Notes: generated by a model from the letters alone, not told the origin. Positions 10,781-23,150 are shown, counted from the stretch's first letter. The stretch: DNA of 64,000 nt from Liolophura sinensis (GCF_032854445.1 NC_088295.1:93797805-93861804), one strand, 5' to 3'. Made by a program: numbers and translations.

Positions 10781-10893
10781 CTTGTACCATTTGTAGGTAG
10801 GCGGAGGGTCTCCGCTGGCCTTGCAGTACATTGTTAGATCCTTGCCCTCGATACCCTTAGTCATCTTTGGGGGACTTGTCAAGGTGGGTGGAA
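10781..10893 (-). CDS. Fas2: Exon 6: first half of Ig domain 3
   Basis: The acceptor TCTTCAG and donor AAG|GTATGT bracket 113 bases (phase 1 in, phase 0 out). It encodes residues about 211-248, starting with the linker VPPTLTSPP and containing the Cys in LTMYCKASGDPPP and the Trp in YKWYK. The exon is too short to stand out as an open frame; the match to the I-set first half and the phases support it. Confidence 0.92.
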
Positions 10894-11211
10894 CTGAAGA
10901 GAATAAAGTGGCAGGTGAGCACCTCGGACTTAACTCAAACAACATTTTACTAGTGTAAACCAGACCTTACGGGAAGTTCTACAACTGCACTGCCCACAGG
11001 GACATTGCCCTGTGAATGACTTTTGCCATCACAGTATAACTTGTACACTGACCACAAAAACCTGTTATGTGTGTGAAGCTGTGAATGTGTTATTGATAAC
11101 TGCTGTCCTTTTAACAGGAAACTGGAATGACACTTATTTTTTTTTTCATTTTTCCAGTTTCCTATTGTATTTTATCTCTCATCTAACTGCTGCTTTCAAC
11201 CATGGCCTCAC

Positions 11212-11349
11212 CTTTGACTTCCACTGTAATTGGATGCTCTTCATAGCGCCCCCTGCTGGTGATTTCAGCTTTACATAGATATTCTCCATTGTCATTTTTG
11301 GTGATGTTAAGAATTTCCAGGCCGTTTGGTTTTGGAATGTATCGGCCTC
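11212..11349 (-). CDS. Fas2: Exon 5: second half of Ig domain 2
   Basis: The acceptor ATTTCAG and donor G|GTGAGG bracket 138 bases, phase 1 on both sides. It encodes residues about 165-210. LEILNITKNDNGEYLC contains the E strand, a predicted N-glycosylation site (Asn-Ile-Thr) and the F-strand Cys. The exon then continues through EEHPITVEVK, the G strand. Phase 1 on both sides would let it be skipped without a frameshift, but that would break the domain. Confidence 0.92.
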
Positions 11350-11424
11350 CTGAAATGTAAAAATATCTTAGCATGTTATTCTATATCCACAACACACACA
11401 TACATGTATATCCACAAGTCCCCG

Positions 11425-11570
11425 AAAACAAATCCCCCAATATCTACAACAAGTCCCCCTATATCCACAACAAGTCCCCTATGCAAGTCCCCCTATATCC
11501 ACAACAAGTCCTCTATATCCACAACCAGTCCTCTATATCCACAACCAGTCACCTATATCCACAACGTAGG
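11425..11570. repeat. Degenerate ~20-bp repeat in intron 4
   Basis: About seven copies of CCTATATCCACAACAAGTCC with small length changes. The remainder of intron 4 (11571-11941) is AT-rich and featureless. Confidence 0.85.
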
Positions 11571-11941
11571 CATCTCTAACCACAACACATGTATGTATGT
11601 ACAACATAACATACTTTACACAGTAACATTGAAAATTTACAGAATAACTGTACTGTACTAAAATAAAACTGAAATCTGTATACATTCGACACATTGTCAG
11701 CCACATTTAAAGTTTGATATTTTATACATCTCTGAAACATACACAATGTACACAACCATTGCTATTTCATTAAACATTTCATTACCTCACCAAATGAAAA
11801 TCTACTTCTTCCTGAATGTCATGCAAAAATTACACAATCCATACAAGATTTAATAAGATGGTTGTATTAACAACAACCACAGTTTATGTCTACATCCCTA
11901 CCATGGTTCCCACAACAATGAACATCAATGTTTGTACTCAC

Positions 11942-12070
11942 TCTCTAAAGTTTTGCCTTTGTGGGACCAGGAGACCTCAGGCTGGGGGCTGCCACCCACG
12001 CGGCATTCAATAAGGGCATCTGTGTAGATGGTGGGACGCTGATACTGCTTACCCGTAAATGTAATATCCT
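11942..12070 (-). CDS. Fas2: Exon 4: first half of Ig domain 2
   Basis: The acceptor TTTGCAG and donor A|GTGAGT bracket 129 bases, phase 1 on both sides. It encodes residues about 122-164 with the B-strand Cys in ALIECRVGG and the Trp in PEVSWSHKGK. A Gly-Ser-Pro-x-Pro turn between Cys and Trp is typical of I-set domains in this family. The 59-bp minisatellite of intron 3 begins about 200 bases upstream (in transcript sense) of its acceptor. Confidence 0.92.
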
Positions 12071-12272
12071 CTGCAAACACCAAGAAATCAAAACTGGGTC
12101 AATATAGAATGAAACTGTATAAGATAAACAAACTTTTCCACTGAGCAATCCAAATTGTATTCATTCCTTCAATATGAATATTTTTCCCAGTTTCTACAAT
12201 AATTAATAACTGGGAATATGCTACACTGGCCAACTTCCACAGGTTGTTACCAAGCTAGGCCTTTCCTTGCAG

Positions 12273-15110
12273 CGCCAACTGTCCACGGCATGGTAGTACC
12301 CAGCAGTACTGATACGTTTGGTGAGCTTTATTGTCAACTGTCCATGCATTGGTAGTACCCAGCAGTACTGATACGCTTAGTGAGCTTTACTGTCAGCTCT
12401 CCACGGATTGGTAGTACCCAGCACTACTGATACGCTTAGTGAGTTTTACTGTCAACTCTCCACGGATTGGTAGAACCCAGCAGTACTGATCCGCTTAGTG
12501 AGCTTTACTGTCAACTCTCCACGGCTTGGTAGTACCCAGTAGTACTGATACGCTTAGTCAGCTTTACTGTCAACTGTCCATGCATTGGTAGTACCCAGCA
12601 GTACTGATATGCTTAGTCAGCTTTACTGTCAACTCTCAACAGATTTGTAGTACCCAGCAGTACTGATACGCTTAGTGAGCTTTACTGCCAACTGTCCATG
12701 GTTTGGTAGTGCCCAGCAGTACTGATACGCTTAGTGAGCTTTACTGTCAACTCTCCACGGCGTGGTAGTACCCAGCAGTACTGATACGCTTAGTGAGCTT
12801 TACTGTCAACTCTCCACGGATTGGTAGTACCCAGCAGTACTGATACGCTTAGTGAGCTTTACTGTCAACTCTCCACGGATTGGTAGTACCCAGCAGTACT
12901 GATACACTTAGTGAGCTTTACTGTCAACTGTCCACGGATTGGTAGTACCCAGCAGTACTAATCCGCTTAGTGAGCTTTACTGTCAACTGTCCACGGCTTG
13001 GTAGTACCCAGCAGTACTGATACGCTTAGTGAGCTTTACTGTCAACTGTCCACGGATTGGTAGTACCCAGCAGTACTGATACGCTTAGTGAGCTTTACTG
13101 TCAACTGTCCACAGCTTGGTAGTACCCAGCAGTACTGATATGCTTAGTGAGCTTTATTGTCAACTCTCCACGGCTTGGTAGTACCCAGTAGTACTGATAC
13201 GCTTAGTGAGCTTTACTGTCAACTGTCCACAGCTTGGTAGTACCCAGTAGTACTGATACGCTTAGTGAGCTTTACTGTCAACTCTCCACGGATTGGTAGT
13301 ACCCAGCAGTACTGATACGCTTAGTGAGCTTTACTGTCAACTGTCCATGCATTGGTAGTACCCAGCAGTACTGATACGCTTAGTGAGCTTTACTGTCAAC
13401 TCTCAACAGATTTGTAGTACCCAGCACTACTGATACGCTTAGTGAGCTTTACTGCCAACTGTCCATGGTTTGGTAGTGCCCAGCAGTACTGATACGCTTA
13501 GTGAGCTTTACTGCCAACTGTCCACTGCTTGGTAGTACCCAGTAGTACTGATTCGCTTAGTGAGCTTCACTGTCAACTCTCCACGGATTGGTAGTACCCA
13601 GCAGCACTGATACGCTTAGTGAGCTTAACTGTCAACTCTCAACAGCTTGGTAGTACCCAGCAGTACTGATTCGCTTAGTGAGCTTTACTGTCAACTCTCC
13701 ACGGATTGGTAGTGCCCAGTAGTAATGATACGCTTAGTGAGCTTTACTGTCAACTCTCCACGGATTGGTAGTACCCAGTAGTACTGATACGCTTAGTGAG
13801 CTTTACTGTCAACTCTCAACAGATTTGTAGTACCCAGCAGTACTGATACACTTAGTGAGCTTTACTGTCAACTGTCCACAGCTTGGTAGTACCCAGCAGT
13901 ACTGATACGCTTAGTGAGCTTTACTGTCAACTGTCCACGGCTTGGTAGTACCCAGCAGTACTGATTCGCTTAGTGAGCTTTACTGTCAACTCTCAACAGA
14001 TTTGTAGTAACCCGCAGTACTGATACGCTTAGTGAGCTTTACTGCCAACTGTCCATGGTTTGGTAGTGCCCAGTAGTACTGATACGCTTAGTGAGCTTTA
14101 CTGCCAACTCTCCACTGCTTGGTAGTACCCAGCAGTACTGATACGCTTGGTGAGCTTTACTGTCAACTCTCCACGGATTGGTAGTACCCAGTAGTACTGA
14201 TACGCTTAGTCAGCTTTACTGTCAACTGTCCACGGATTGGTAGTACCCAGCAGTACTGATACGCTTAGTGAGCTTTACTGTCAACTGTCCACAGCTTGGT
14301 AGTACCCAGCAGTACTGATACCCTTAGTGAGCTTTACTGTCAACTCTCAACAGCTTGGTAGTACCCAGCAGTACTGATATGCTTAGTGAGCTTTACTGCC
14401 AACTTTCCACAGATTGGCAGTACCCAGTAGTGCTGATACGCTTAGTGAGCTTTACTGCCAACTGTCCACGGATTGGTAGTACCCAGCACTACTGATACGC
14501 TTAGTGAGCTTTACTGTCAACTGTCCATGCATTGGTAGTAAACAGCAGTACTGATACGCTTAGTGAGCTTTACTGCCAACTCTCCACGGATTGGTAGTAC
14601 CCAGCAGAACTGATTCGCTTAGTGAGCTTCACTGTCAACTGTCCACAGCTTGGTAGTACCCAGCAGTACTGATACGCTTAGTGAGCTTTACTGCCAACTG
14701 TCCACAGCTTGGTAGTACCCAGTAGTACTGATACGCTTAGTGAGCTTTACTGTCAACTGTCCACGGATTGGTAGTACCCAGCAGTACTGATACGCTTAGT
14801 GAGCTTTACTGTAAACTGTCCACGGCTTGGTAGTACCCAGCAGTACTGATACGCTTAGTGAGCTTTACTGTCAACTCTCAACAGCTTGGTAGTACCCAGT
14901 AGTACTGATTCGCTTAGTGAGCTTTACTGTCAACTGTCCACGGCTTGGTAGTACCCAGTAGTGCTGATACGCTTAGTGAGCTTTACTGTCAACTGTCCAC
15001 AGCTTGGTAGTACCCAGTAGTACTGAAAAGGTTAGTGAGCTTTACTGCCAACTCTCCACAGCTTGGTAGTACCCAGTAAAACGGATACGCTCAGTGAATT
15101 TCACTATTTG
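12273..15110. repeat. 59-bp minisatellite, about 48 copies, in intron 3
   Basis: The unit runs TTGGTAGTACCCAGCAGTAC, TGATACGCTTAGTGAGCTTT, ACTGTCAACTCTCCACGGA. The first and last TGGTAGTACC (12291, 15064) are exactly 47 periods apart although units differ by many substitutions. Variants include CGGATTGG, CAGCTTGG and TGCATTGG ends. It is the largest array by length in the window. Confidence 0.96.
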
Positions 15111-15418
15111 AATAGCTATTTGCACTATCTGAACCGTGCAAGGTTCACTGGATGTATTTTACTCCACCATGTATTGATCATTAATACTTTGAATGTTTAT
15201 CATTTTCTTGATGACTCAGTTGTAACTGAGCAAAATAGGTAGAGACAGGACGACACCAAAAATCAGAGCTGTGTCCATGTAGGACAAAACTGTTCACATT
15301 TTTCCCAAATTTTTTCATTAAGCATGCGAAAATTGGGGAAAAAAAGATATGAATTTGTTTCACTCTGTCTGAATAGTTTTTTAATGTCTCAGACTTTAAC
15401 AGGGAACTTTCCTTTACA

Positions 15419-15545
15419 GGTTGGTGCCAATCTGGGCCTCTCCTTTCAGTACTAACTGGCTACAGCTTGATACTGCTCCATTACAGCTTGAAACTGCTCA
15501 GTTACAGCTTGATACCACTCTGTTACAGCTTGGTTCAGGTGGGCT
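15419..15545. repeat. Short ~21-bp repeat with a flank resembling the 59-bp array edge
   Basis: About four copies of TTACAGCTTGATACTGCTC. The preceding bases (15416-15460) resemble the left flank of the 59-bp array at 12238-12282, sharing ACAGGTTG, GGCCT(T/C)TCCTT and AACTG blocks in the same order. This looks like a displaced or ancestral piece of the same repeat. Confidence 0.6.
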
Positions 15546-15908
15546 GATAACCAATCATTTTCTTGCATTATTCAACTGTCATGTACTACTTGGTTACAGA
15601 AAGTTAAATGTTGGAGGATACAAAGGTTCCAGAGGTTCCAGCTGGTAAGTGATTTGTTAACAATTATGAACAGCTCGGATAGAGCTTTGCACTAGTTTGT
15701 AAAGCATCATTTCGACCACCTAGTTATGACTGAGAACCTTACTGATGCTACTTGGACCCTCCATGTATTACCGCTCAGTTCCGAGCGATCAGGTAACCAA
15801 CTGGCAGGCCTAGATGTACAGGGATTAGCACCTAGTGCTGTTCGTGGGGTGCAGCCAGCTGCAAGGTTGGGGTGGGGCATGGGGGTGGGACATGAGGCTG
15901 ATACATAC

Positions 15909-16048
15909 CCCACACATCAAAGATGACATCCTTGGTCTGGGTCTGGCCTCCCAGCACACCTGAGCAGATCCACTTGCCGGCATGTTCCCCCTGTACAGAG
16001 AGGATCCTCAGCTTCAGGCTCTGGGTTCCCTTCCCCTGGACATATACC
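15909..16048 (-). CDS. Fas2: Exon 3: second half of Ig domain 1
   Basis: The acceptor CACACAG and donor G|GTATGT bracket 140 bases (phase 2 in, phase 1 out). It encodes residues about 76-121: LKLRIL is the E strand, then the F-strand Cys in GKWICSGV, then the G strand ending DVIFDVW. The Trp-Ile before the Cys replaces the usual Tyr of D-x-G-x-Y-x-C, and the Asp position is occupied by Glu-His. Confidence 0.9.
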
Positions 16049-16559
16049 CTGTGTGACAAAGCAGATAAAGGACCCATACAGCCTTACATACTATGTGCAT
16101 TAGTGTGTCCAAACAGGTGGAGAAACACAGGGTGCATATTCATACGCTGATGCACCTAAAAATGTGGCTGTACATGTAGAAATTCTCCACTGCACGCGAA
16201 GTGCACATGGAAAATTTCTTGTTATTATAACTTTTCCATTAACTTATATTGACTCACAAGAATTCTGTACCAAAAAAGTATCCCAGTTCAGAGCATTGAT
16301 CTCCACAGATTTTTTGTCCAAAATAGGAGATGGTGCATGCAGATATCTCTAAGCGAATGTACATCATGTAGTCAGGTGCACTGTGTGTCTGTAACTTTTA
16401 TTCCTAAATTCAACCCCTATCAAGTACATCAAAATGACAACAGATCACAAGATAAGTATCTCAGGTTTGAATGGTCATAGATTGTTGAACCACTTACAAA
16501 ACCTGATAATATTTTTATCACCTACATAATAACAAAGATATGCCTTCTTTTAACTTCCT

Positions 16560-17298
16560 GGTTTCCATCACTCTGCCGGCCCACATGCATGTGAAATTTA
16601 GTCTGTAGCAATCACTTTAATGGCCCCATGGATGTGATATACAACCTTTACCCACCACTCTGCCGGCCCCCATGGATGTCAAATACAACCTTTACCCACC
16701 ACTCTGATGGCCCCCATGGATGTCAAATACAAACTTTACCCACCACTCTGACGGCCCCCATGGATGTCAAATACAACCTTTACCCACCACTCTGATGGCC
16801 CCCATGGATGTCAAATACAAACTTTACCCACCACTCTGACGGCCCCCATGGATGTCAAATACAACCTTTACCCATCACTCTGATGGCCCCAATGGATGTG
16901 AAATACAGCCTTTACCTATTACTCTGATGGCCCCCATGGATGTCAAATACAACCTTTACCCATCACTCTGATGGCCCCAATGGATGTGAAATACAGCCTT
17001 TACCTATTACTCTGACGGCCCCCATGGATGTCAAATACAAACTTTACCCACCACTCTGATAGCCCCCCTGGATGTCAAATACAACCTTTACCCACCACTC
17101 TGACAGCCCCCATGGATGTCAAATACAACCTTTACCCACCACTCTGACGGCCCCCATGGATGTGAAATACCCCATCCCCCATGGATACAGCCTTTACCCA
17201 TCACTCTGATGGCCCCAATGGATGTGAAATACAGCCTTTACGTATTACTCTGATGGCCCCCATGAATGTGAAATACAACCTTTCCCTTTCACTGTGGA
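16560..17298. repeat. 44-bp minisatellite, about 16 copies, in intron 2
   Basis: The unit contains CACTCTGATGGCCCCCATGG then ATGTCAAATACAACCTTTACC. The array is broken at 17299 by two SINEs, and a remnant (ATGAATGTCAAATACAA) continues at 17835-17860. Confidence 0.95.
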
Positions 17299-17299
17299 A

Positions 17300-17564
17300 G
17301 GGGTCTCCGTGGCTCAGTCGGTTAGCACGCTAGCGCAGCGTAATGACCCAGGAGCCTCTAACCAATGCAGTGGCTGCGAGTTCAATTCCAGCTCATGCTG
17401 GCTTCCTCTCCGACCGTAAGTGGGAAGGTCTGCCAGAAAACTGCGGATGGTCGTGGGTTTCCCCCGGGCTCTGCCCGGTTTCTACCCACCATAATGCTGG
17501 CCGCCATCGTATAAGTGAAATATTCTTGAGTACGGCGTAAAACACCAATCAAATAAACAAATAA
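17300..17564 (+). mobile_element. SINE, full-length, plus orientation, in intron 2
   Basis: It has a tRNA-like head with box A (TGGCTCAGTCGGTTAGC) and a box B-like GAGTTCAATTCC, a conserved middle with CCACCATAATGCTGGCCGCC, and a tail AACACCAATCAAATAAACAA. It is flanked by the 12-base target duplication TTTCACTGTGGA (17287-17298 and 17565-17576). It is transcribed antisense within the gene. Confidence 0.92.
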
Positions 17565-17576
17565 TTTCACTGTGGA

Positions 17577-17821
17577 TTTACTTATTTATTTGATTGGTGT
17601 TTTAGGCCGTACTCATGAACATTTTACTTATACGACAACGGCCAGCATTATGGTGGGAGGAAACCGGGCAGAACCCGGGGGAAACCCACGACCATCCCCA
17701 GGTTACTGCCAGACCTTCCCACGTAAGCTGGACTTGAACTCACAGCAACTGCATTGGTGAGAGGCTCCTGGGTCATTACGCTGCGCTAGTGCCCTAACTG
17801 ACTGAGCCACGGAGGCCCCCC
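17577..17821 (-). mobile_element. SINE, full-length, minus orientation, inverted partner
   Basis: Same family as the element at 17300, in reverse. The right end reads GAGCCACGGAGGCCCC, so box A lies at the right. It is flanked on the left by the same TTTCACTGTGGA (17565-17576) and on the right by TTTCATTGTGGA (17822-17833). The two elements form near-complementary arms with a loop of only about 12 bases. Confidence 0.92.
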
Positions 17822-17973
17822 TTTCATTGTGGAGACCACTATGAATGTCAAATACAATATCTCAATGCAGTGTAGAAGGAACAAGAAAAACAAGGAATTA
17901 CTTAAATGTTAAATGGGGAAAGACTTGGGAGAGGTGATTTCTCATTGAGAAGCTTGATTACAGGTGAACTCAC

Positions 17974-18142
17974 GGGTCGTTAGAGTTGGTGGAGGTGATA
18001 ACATTGCCCTGAGCATTTGTCCAGGTGAGCTGTGGGTCTTCCCCGGGTCCTAGTCCTGTGGCATCACACTTTATGATCAACCCAAAGCCTTTCTTCTTGG
18101 GTTGTGTTTGGTCTCCTGGTACCAACACCAGCGACTGTGCCC
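17974..18142 (-). CDS. Fas2: Exon 2: first half of Ig domain 1
   Basis: The acceptor TTTTCAG and donor CC|GTGAGT bracket 169 bases, entering in phase 1 and leaving in phase 2. It encodes residues about 19-75, including the B-strand Cys in LIIKCDATG and the core Trp in QLTWTN. The Lys-rich stretch before the Cys and the long loop between Cys and Trp (GPGEDPQ) resemble the N-terminal Ig of NCAM/Fas2 proteins. An inverted SINE pair lies about 150 bases downstream in intron 2. Confidence 0.9.
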
Positions 18143-20073
18143 CTGAAAATAGAAAAAGAACCACTGTACAAACTACATTCCATCATGATCCAGTTTGCCA
18201 TTTTAATTGAAGCCTCAACAGACATGATGTAAAGTAACAAAACAGACTAAAAGTCAATTGTTACCGCTTGTAATGCACTCTGAGATACTGAATTACGCTC
18301 CACTGGCACGTGACAAACCCTCTACTGGGGTGTGTTGGAGACCTGCTGAGGAGCACAGGATTATCATCAGAAGGTGTGAATACAGTTCTGTCTACAGACA
18401 TAGATCTATCCTAGGTTGCAAGCGAAGGCGTAGTTCCTGTGTTTCAGCTATTCGGAACATATACTAGCCATGAAAAGCGGACAATTTATCTTGCAATGTG
18501 TACGCTTGTGTCTTATCATTTGTCACGTTTGTATAAAGGTGACGTCTAAATAACATCATGTATTCATATCACTGCAAGGATCAGGTAAGCCTCATGACAA
18601 AAGAGCTATAAAAAAAAGAATATATAACCCAAAACACATATGTTTAGGTCAGAATCGGGCATTGCCAGACTGCAGACCTTCCACTGTATGCGACTTCCGG
18701 TGGCAGGACATACACGTATTTTCAACAAGTAACCCGAAATGGCTGTTGTATTTTTTTTTTAATCTGACTGGTGTATTTACAAAGTTTTCAAGATTATCCT
18801 ACATCATTGATTGTCTATGCAGACTTGCTCAGTTGCTGACCAAATTACCATCCAGGGAGTTGTACAGAACTGCTATTTACGCAGAAACAGTGCATTTAGC
18901 CCCAGCAGCCAGTTTTAAGAGATTAATTTATTCCTCGTGCTTACAATTTTCAAAACCATACAGTGTGTGTCAGTTAATAAAGTTTGACACTTGTGAGTAT
19001 TATTAACTTACTCCAATACAACATGCATATTGCTCTTTAATTTTGACAAAGTGTCGACACTGTTTGACACTAAGTCTGGGATTAAGATAGACATCTACAA
19101 GAAATTGCTTTGCTTTTGCTGCCTATTAAACACCCATAAGATTTTTTCACACAAGTATACTGAAACCCAAAACATTATTGTCCAAACTGAAGAACAAAAA
19201 CACAACTCATAATCATATGTTTATTGATACACGTACTAACTATTCCCATACATACTGTCTCAACTTTTATTCAAGTTCACAGATAAAATTTGCCAGGCCT
19301 ATCAGAATTCATTTGGGTGTTTGTTCAGATCATGTATTGTTAAGCATAAATTAACAGAGTGGAATGAATTCCATGAAGGCATTTTGTAGTCACTGAATCA
19401 GAAAAGAAAAGGTCCACTGTGTCTGGTAAGCTCAAACTTCAAGTGTACTGTTAATTTAGTAAATACTGTTAATATTGTAAAGCAAAGTTTATCGGTGCAA
19501 ATGGGAAATTATTACTGTATTACTTTTTCTGTGAGAAAAACCTTTCAAGCAAATCATTTTTCTCCACGCTATGTGGGTACCTTCCCTACATGGTTTTGTA
19601 CAAACTACAAACTTTCCACAGTCCTATAGTCAATATCTAGCTTGTCCTGTATAATGTTTTTAATTTGTACCACATCGGTACATGAAATTCATATTGTAAT
19701 ACCGCGTTGTTGTTGTTGTTGCCCGGCAAGTAAGCGTAAAAGTGTCACTTTGGTTTTCTAAATCACTGAGTGGCAGATGGTTTTTCACATGCAAATGACT
19801 CCCACAAGAAGGAAAACCTTCTACAGAGGAAACGAAAGATATTTGACCATCTTTGAACTTTCACAAGACCTCTAGAATCACGCTGATCTCCTGCCTGGTT
19901 TCGATTTTAGCCTGAGCTGTAATATACTCTCTTATTAATAAATCTAGAGCTTAGCATATAATGCCTATGGAGATGGGAAGGAATTCGCTAACATCTTACT
20001 CTACACTGTACATATAGAACACACTGTATCAGTGTTATTCACAAATACAATCTATTTATTTTGAAATGAAACC
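18143..20073. other. Intron 1 stretch without recognised features
   Basis: AT-rich unique-looking sequence. A (GTT)5-like run sits near 19708 and short open frames (up to 114 codons at 18662-19006) lack similarity or splice context. No gene is seen. Confidence 0.6.
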
Positions 20074-20086
20074 AGTTTATCAGTAT

Positions 20087-20350
20087 TTATTTATTTATTT
20101 GACTGGTGTTATACGCCATACTCAAGAATATTCACTTATATGATGGCAGCCAGCATTATGGTGGAAGGAACCGGGCAGCGTCCGCGGGGAAACCCACGAC
20201 CACCTGCAGGTTGCTGGCAGACATTCTCACTTACGGCCGGAGAGGAAGACAGCATGAGCTGGACTTGACCTCACAGCCACTGCATTGGTGAGAGGAACCT
20301 GGTTCATTGCACTGTGCTGGAGTGCTCACCCCTTTGGCCATGGAGGCCCC
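20087..20350 (-). mobile_element. SINE, full-length, in intron 1
   Basis: Tail TTATTTATTTGACTGGTGTT, middle GCCAGCATTATGGTGG and head end GGCCATGGAGGCCCC in minus orientation. It is flanked by a 13-base target duplication with one difference: AGTTTATCAGTAT (20074-20086) and AGTTTATTAGTAT (20351-20363). This confirms retrotransposition. Confidence 0.93.
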
Positions 20351-20857
20351 AGTTTATTAGTATGCCAGTCCCCATATGGTAACCCCATATGGTGCCAGTC
20401 AGTATGGTAACTGTCATGTATGAAACAGGCCAGTAAATTGCCCTGCCATAAAGAACCTATCATATCAACACAATAATCTGAAGCACATCAACATCATGGA
20501 ATCAAACTAGGCTTTCCATCTTGGAGGCATGTTTGTCCAGGCATAGTGACATCTATCAATCAGACATAACCAATGAGCCAAATATCATTTCCATCTGGAG
20601 GGTACTGAGTCAGAAGCCCATCCAATCCAACTTGGCCGCACTGTACATGTATGTGATCTGTCCTCAGTAAACCTAGACACCAGGAAACCAACTACGCCAA
20701 CATGCAATACCAGAGCATAATCTACAAAGAGTGTGCTCTTGTGTCGATGCAGGTGCTACTGCAAAGGGGCCTGCTACTGCATATGGAGGTGATCCTGCAG
20801 AAGTGTTAGGCTATCGCTAGACTTGGCCTTACCCACCACAGGAGGGCCTTACTGGTC

Positions 20858-21110
20858 AAAGGAATAGGCCTTTCCCTACCAGTCACAGGAATTGGCCTTA
20901 CTAGTCACAGGAGGGCCTTGGCTGTCACAGGACAGCCTGAACATTTACAGGAGTGCATCAGCTGTCACAGGACGGCCTTAACAGTCACAGGAGGGCCTTA
21001 TCTGTCACAGAAGGGCCTTAGGTGTCACAAGATACCTTAACAGTCACAGGGCAGTCTTAGCTGTCACAGGAGGGCCTAGGCTGTAAAAGGATAGCCTTGA
21101 CAGACACAAG
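20858..21110. repeat. Degenerate ~21-24-bp repeat in intron 1
   Basis: About eleven imperfect copies of GTCACAGGAGGGCCTTA with variable spacing. Copies differ by substitutions and small length changes, so this is an old array. Confidence 0.8.
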
Positions 21111-23027
21111 ACTTGAGGTCATGCATGAACTGATCACAACAGCAAAATCTAGGTCATTACTTTCTCACACAGCCATGCTGTACCGACCTATGGACTTTTG
21201 CACAATTTCTGACACACTTGTTTAGATGTTTGGGGTTCAAGGCTAGCAGAGCAATGTACAGAGAACACCATGTTCTGATATACACTACAAGTATTTGCAG
21301 CATTACAGGTTTCCTTCAGGGAAACTGGTCCATTTCACCAGAACAAGGCTTGTACTGTTAAAACAGAGGTTTAAAAGTTTTAAAACAGGTCTGCTTATAG
21401 TTGAGGATGGCCAATAAAGCTCCGTTTAATGCTAATTTCTACCCACATGGCTGGATTTATCAGTAAACAGAAGATGGGGGTTGTCATAACACCAGGAGAA
21501 ATGTGCAGTGTGTATGTTTTTGTAGTGATTCGTATGTAGCACATCCAGTTTTATCTTCCCTGTTCTCAAGTCTTCCCACCCCAAATGCCTCAGCCCCCCA
21601 GCCCCATGGCAGTGTGAGCACTGGATAAACAGCTCAGGCCTTCTGTCCAGAAGAACACTATCTCCTCCGCCTCACCATTTTACCCCACCCAAACATTTCA
21701 CCAGTCTATATACCAAACCAATCATCCTCAGAATCTACCTTGGCAGGGTGGCTCTCTAACTGCCTGCCCCCCAGTCCAGGCCAAGCTTCCTTCTATTACC
21801 ATGCAAAACCTGGGCAACAGTTACAGATCAGATGCCTGAAATGCATCAACCTCATACATATTTCTGTTATAGGCACAGCACTAAAACCCTCTGGAGCACA
21901 GCATGTGCCATTCCACATGCTCCTCCCACATTATATATCCACTATATCCACAAGTACAGTTATCAATGCATGTTCCTTGTAACCCCACAACACTCTGTCC
22001 ATGTATATTCTTACAGAAATGTCTTTATATCAAAAGAAAACACTGTTTCAAAATAGATGTCACTGAACTTTTGTAACTCTGCAATACTAAGTATGCAGCT
22101 TCTTCACCTGGTTTATAGTTTTGATATTGTGATATGGCGAGGAGAAATAATTAACAATACAAATAGTAGAGTTTAAATACCATTAACAGGGTTCCGGTAT
22201 ATTTAATACATATATTTAGCACAGCATTCAAGAGGAACAATACTGGTATATGCAGACAATTACCCCCATTTCAAGGCTACCACAGAGCCTCTCACCAGGT
22301 CACCCCTTCCTGGGCCAGAAACTCCCTAGGCCCAGCTTAGTCAGAAAGGCTTGATTAACCAGGCTAATTAGACTGGCCCAGGTGACCCACTCTCACCTAA
22401 GAAATACAATATGATGTCTGACCAGAAATTAGCCCCCAGTACAACACAGATGATGCCAGATCACGCCATGCCCCACTTCTCCACACCAGTACACGGTGGC
22501 TGGCCAATTCCCCAAGGTCTTGTCTTCTTCTGACACAAGCGTTACTATCAATCGATGACAGGTCTATAATAAGGGTGCTGACCTGCATGTGAGAATGTCT
22601 GCCAGCCAGATAGGCCTGATCAGACTTATTCATTATCTTCACCATCACAATCTGCCCAGTCCCGAACCACACAGACACCTCCTCATCGCTCTGCCTGATA
22701 CAGATATACAGGAAGGCCTCAGCAAACACCTGGGTTTACAGGGACACACAATAGCTCACATTACCTGAACGCACACAATAAATCATGTGGTAACCCTGAC
22801 AAAAAACCTGATGTTTTTAATTATACAAATGAATGAGAGGTGAGAGGTACATGAAAGTTAATGGATGAAAACATTAAAAGATAACATCGTGTTTATTTAT
22901 AGTTTTCAACTTTCATTGTGATAAAACAAATATTTATTAGTCATCTTAATGACAAAGTTCAACTCACCAAAATTAACAGTACTGTATACATTGATAACAA
23001 TAGTGTACACATGTATACATTTAAACC
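21111..23027. other. Intron 1 stretch without recognised features
   Basis: No gene, array or mobile element recognised. Short open frames on both strands (up to 110 codons at 22397-22729, minus) show no domain or signal that I recognise. Confidence 0.55.
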
Positions 23028-23150
23028 AGCGGTTGGTCGTGAGTTTCCCCCAGGGCTCTGCCGGGTTTCCTCCCACCATAATGCTGGCCGCCGTCATATA
23101 AGTGAAATACTCTTGAGTATGGCATAAAACATCAATAAATATAATAAATA
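23028..23150 (+). mobile_element. SINE, head-truncated copy
   Basis: The conserved middle and tail (CGGGTTTCCTCCCACCATAA, GCTGGCCGCCGTCATATAAG) end in an AATATAATAAATAAATAT tail, plus orientation. The tRNA-like head is absent, as with 5'-truncated insertions. Imperfect repeats of GATAACAATAGTGTACACAT lie on both sides (22993, 23171, 23191), and a 33-base direct repeat starting near 23235 follows. Confidence 0.85.

Noticed and set aside
12273-15110. CRISPR-like array
   Set aside because: Units are contiguous tandem copies without unique spacers, in an animal intron.
17300-17395. A possible tRNA gene
   Set aside because: Box A and box B are present but no cloverleaf-compatible acceptor stem was seen, and the segment is the head of a SINE with target duplication.
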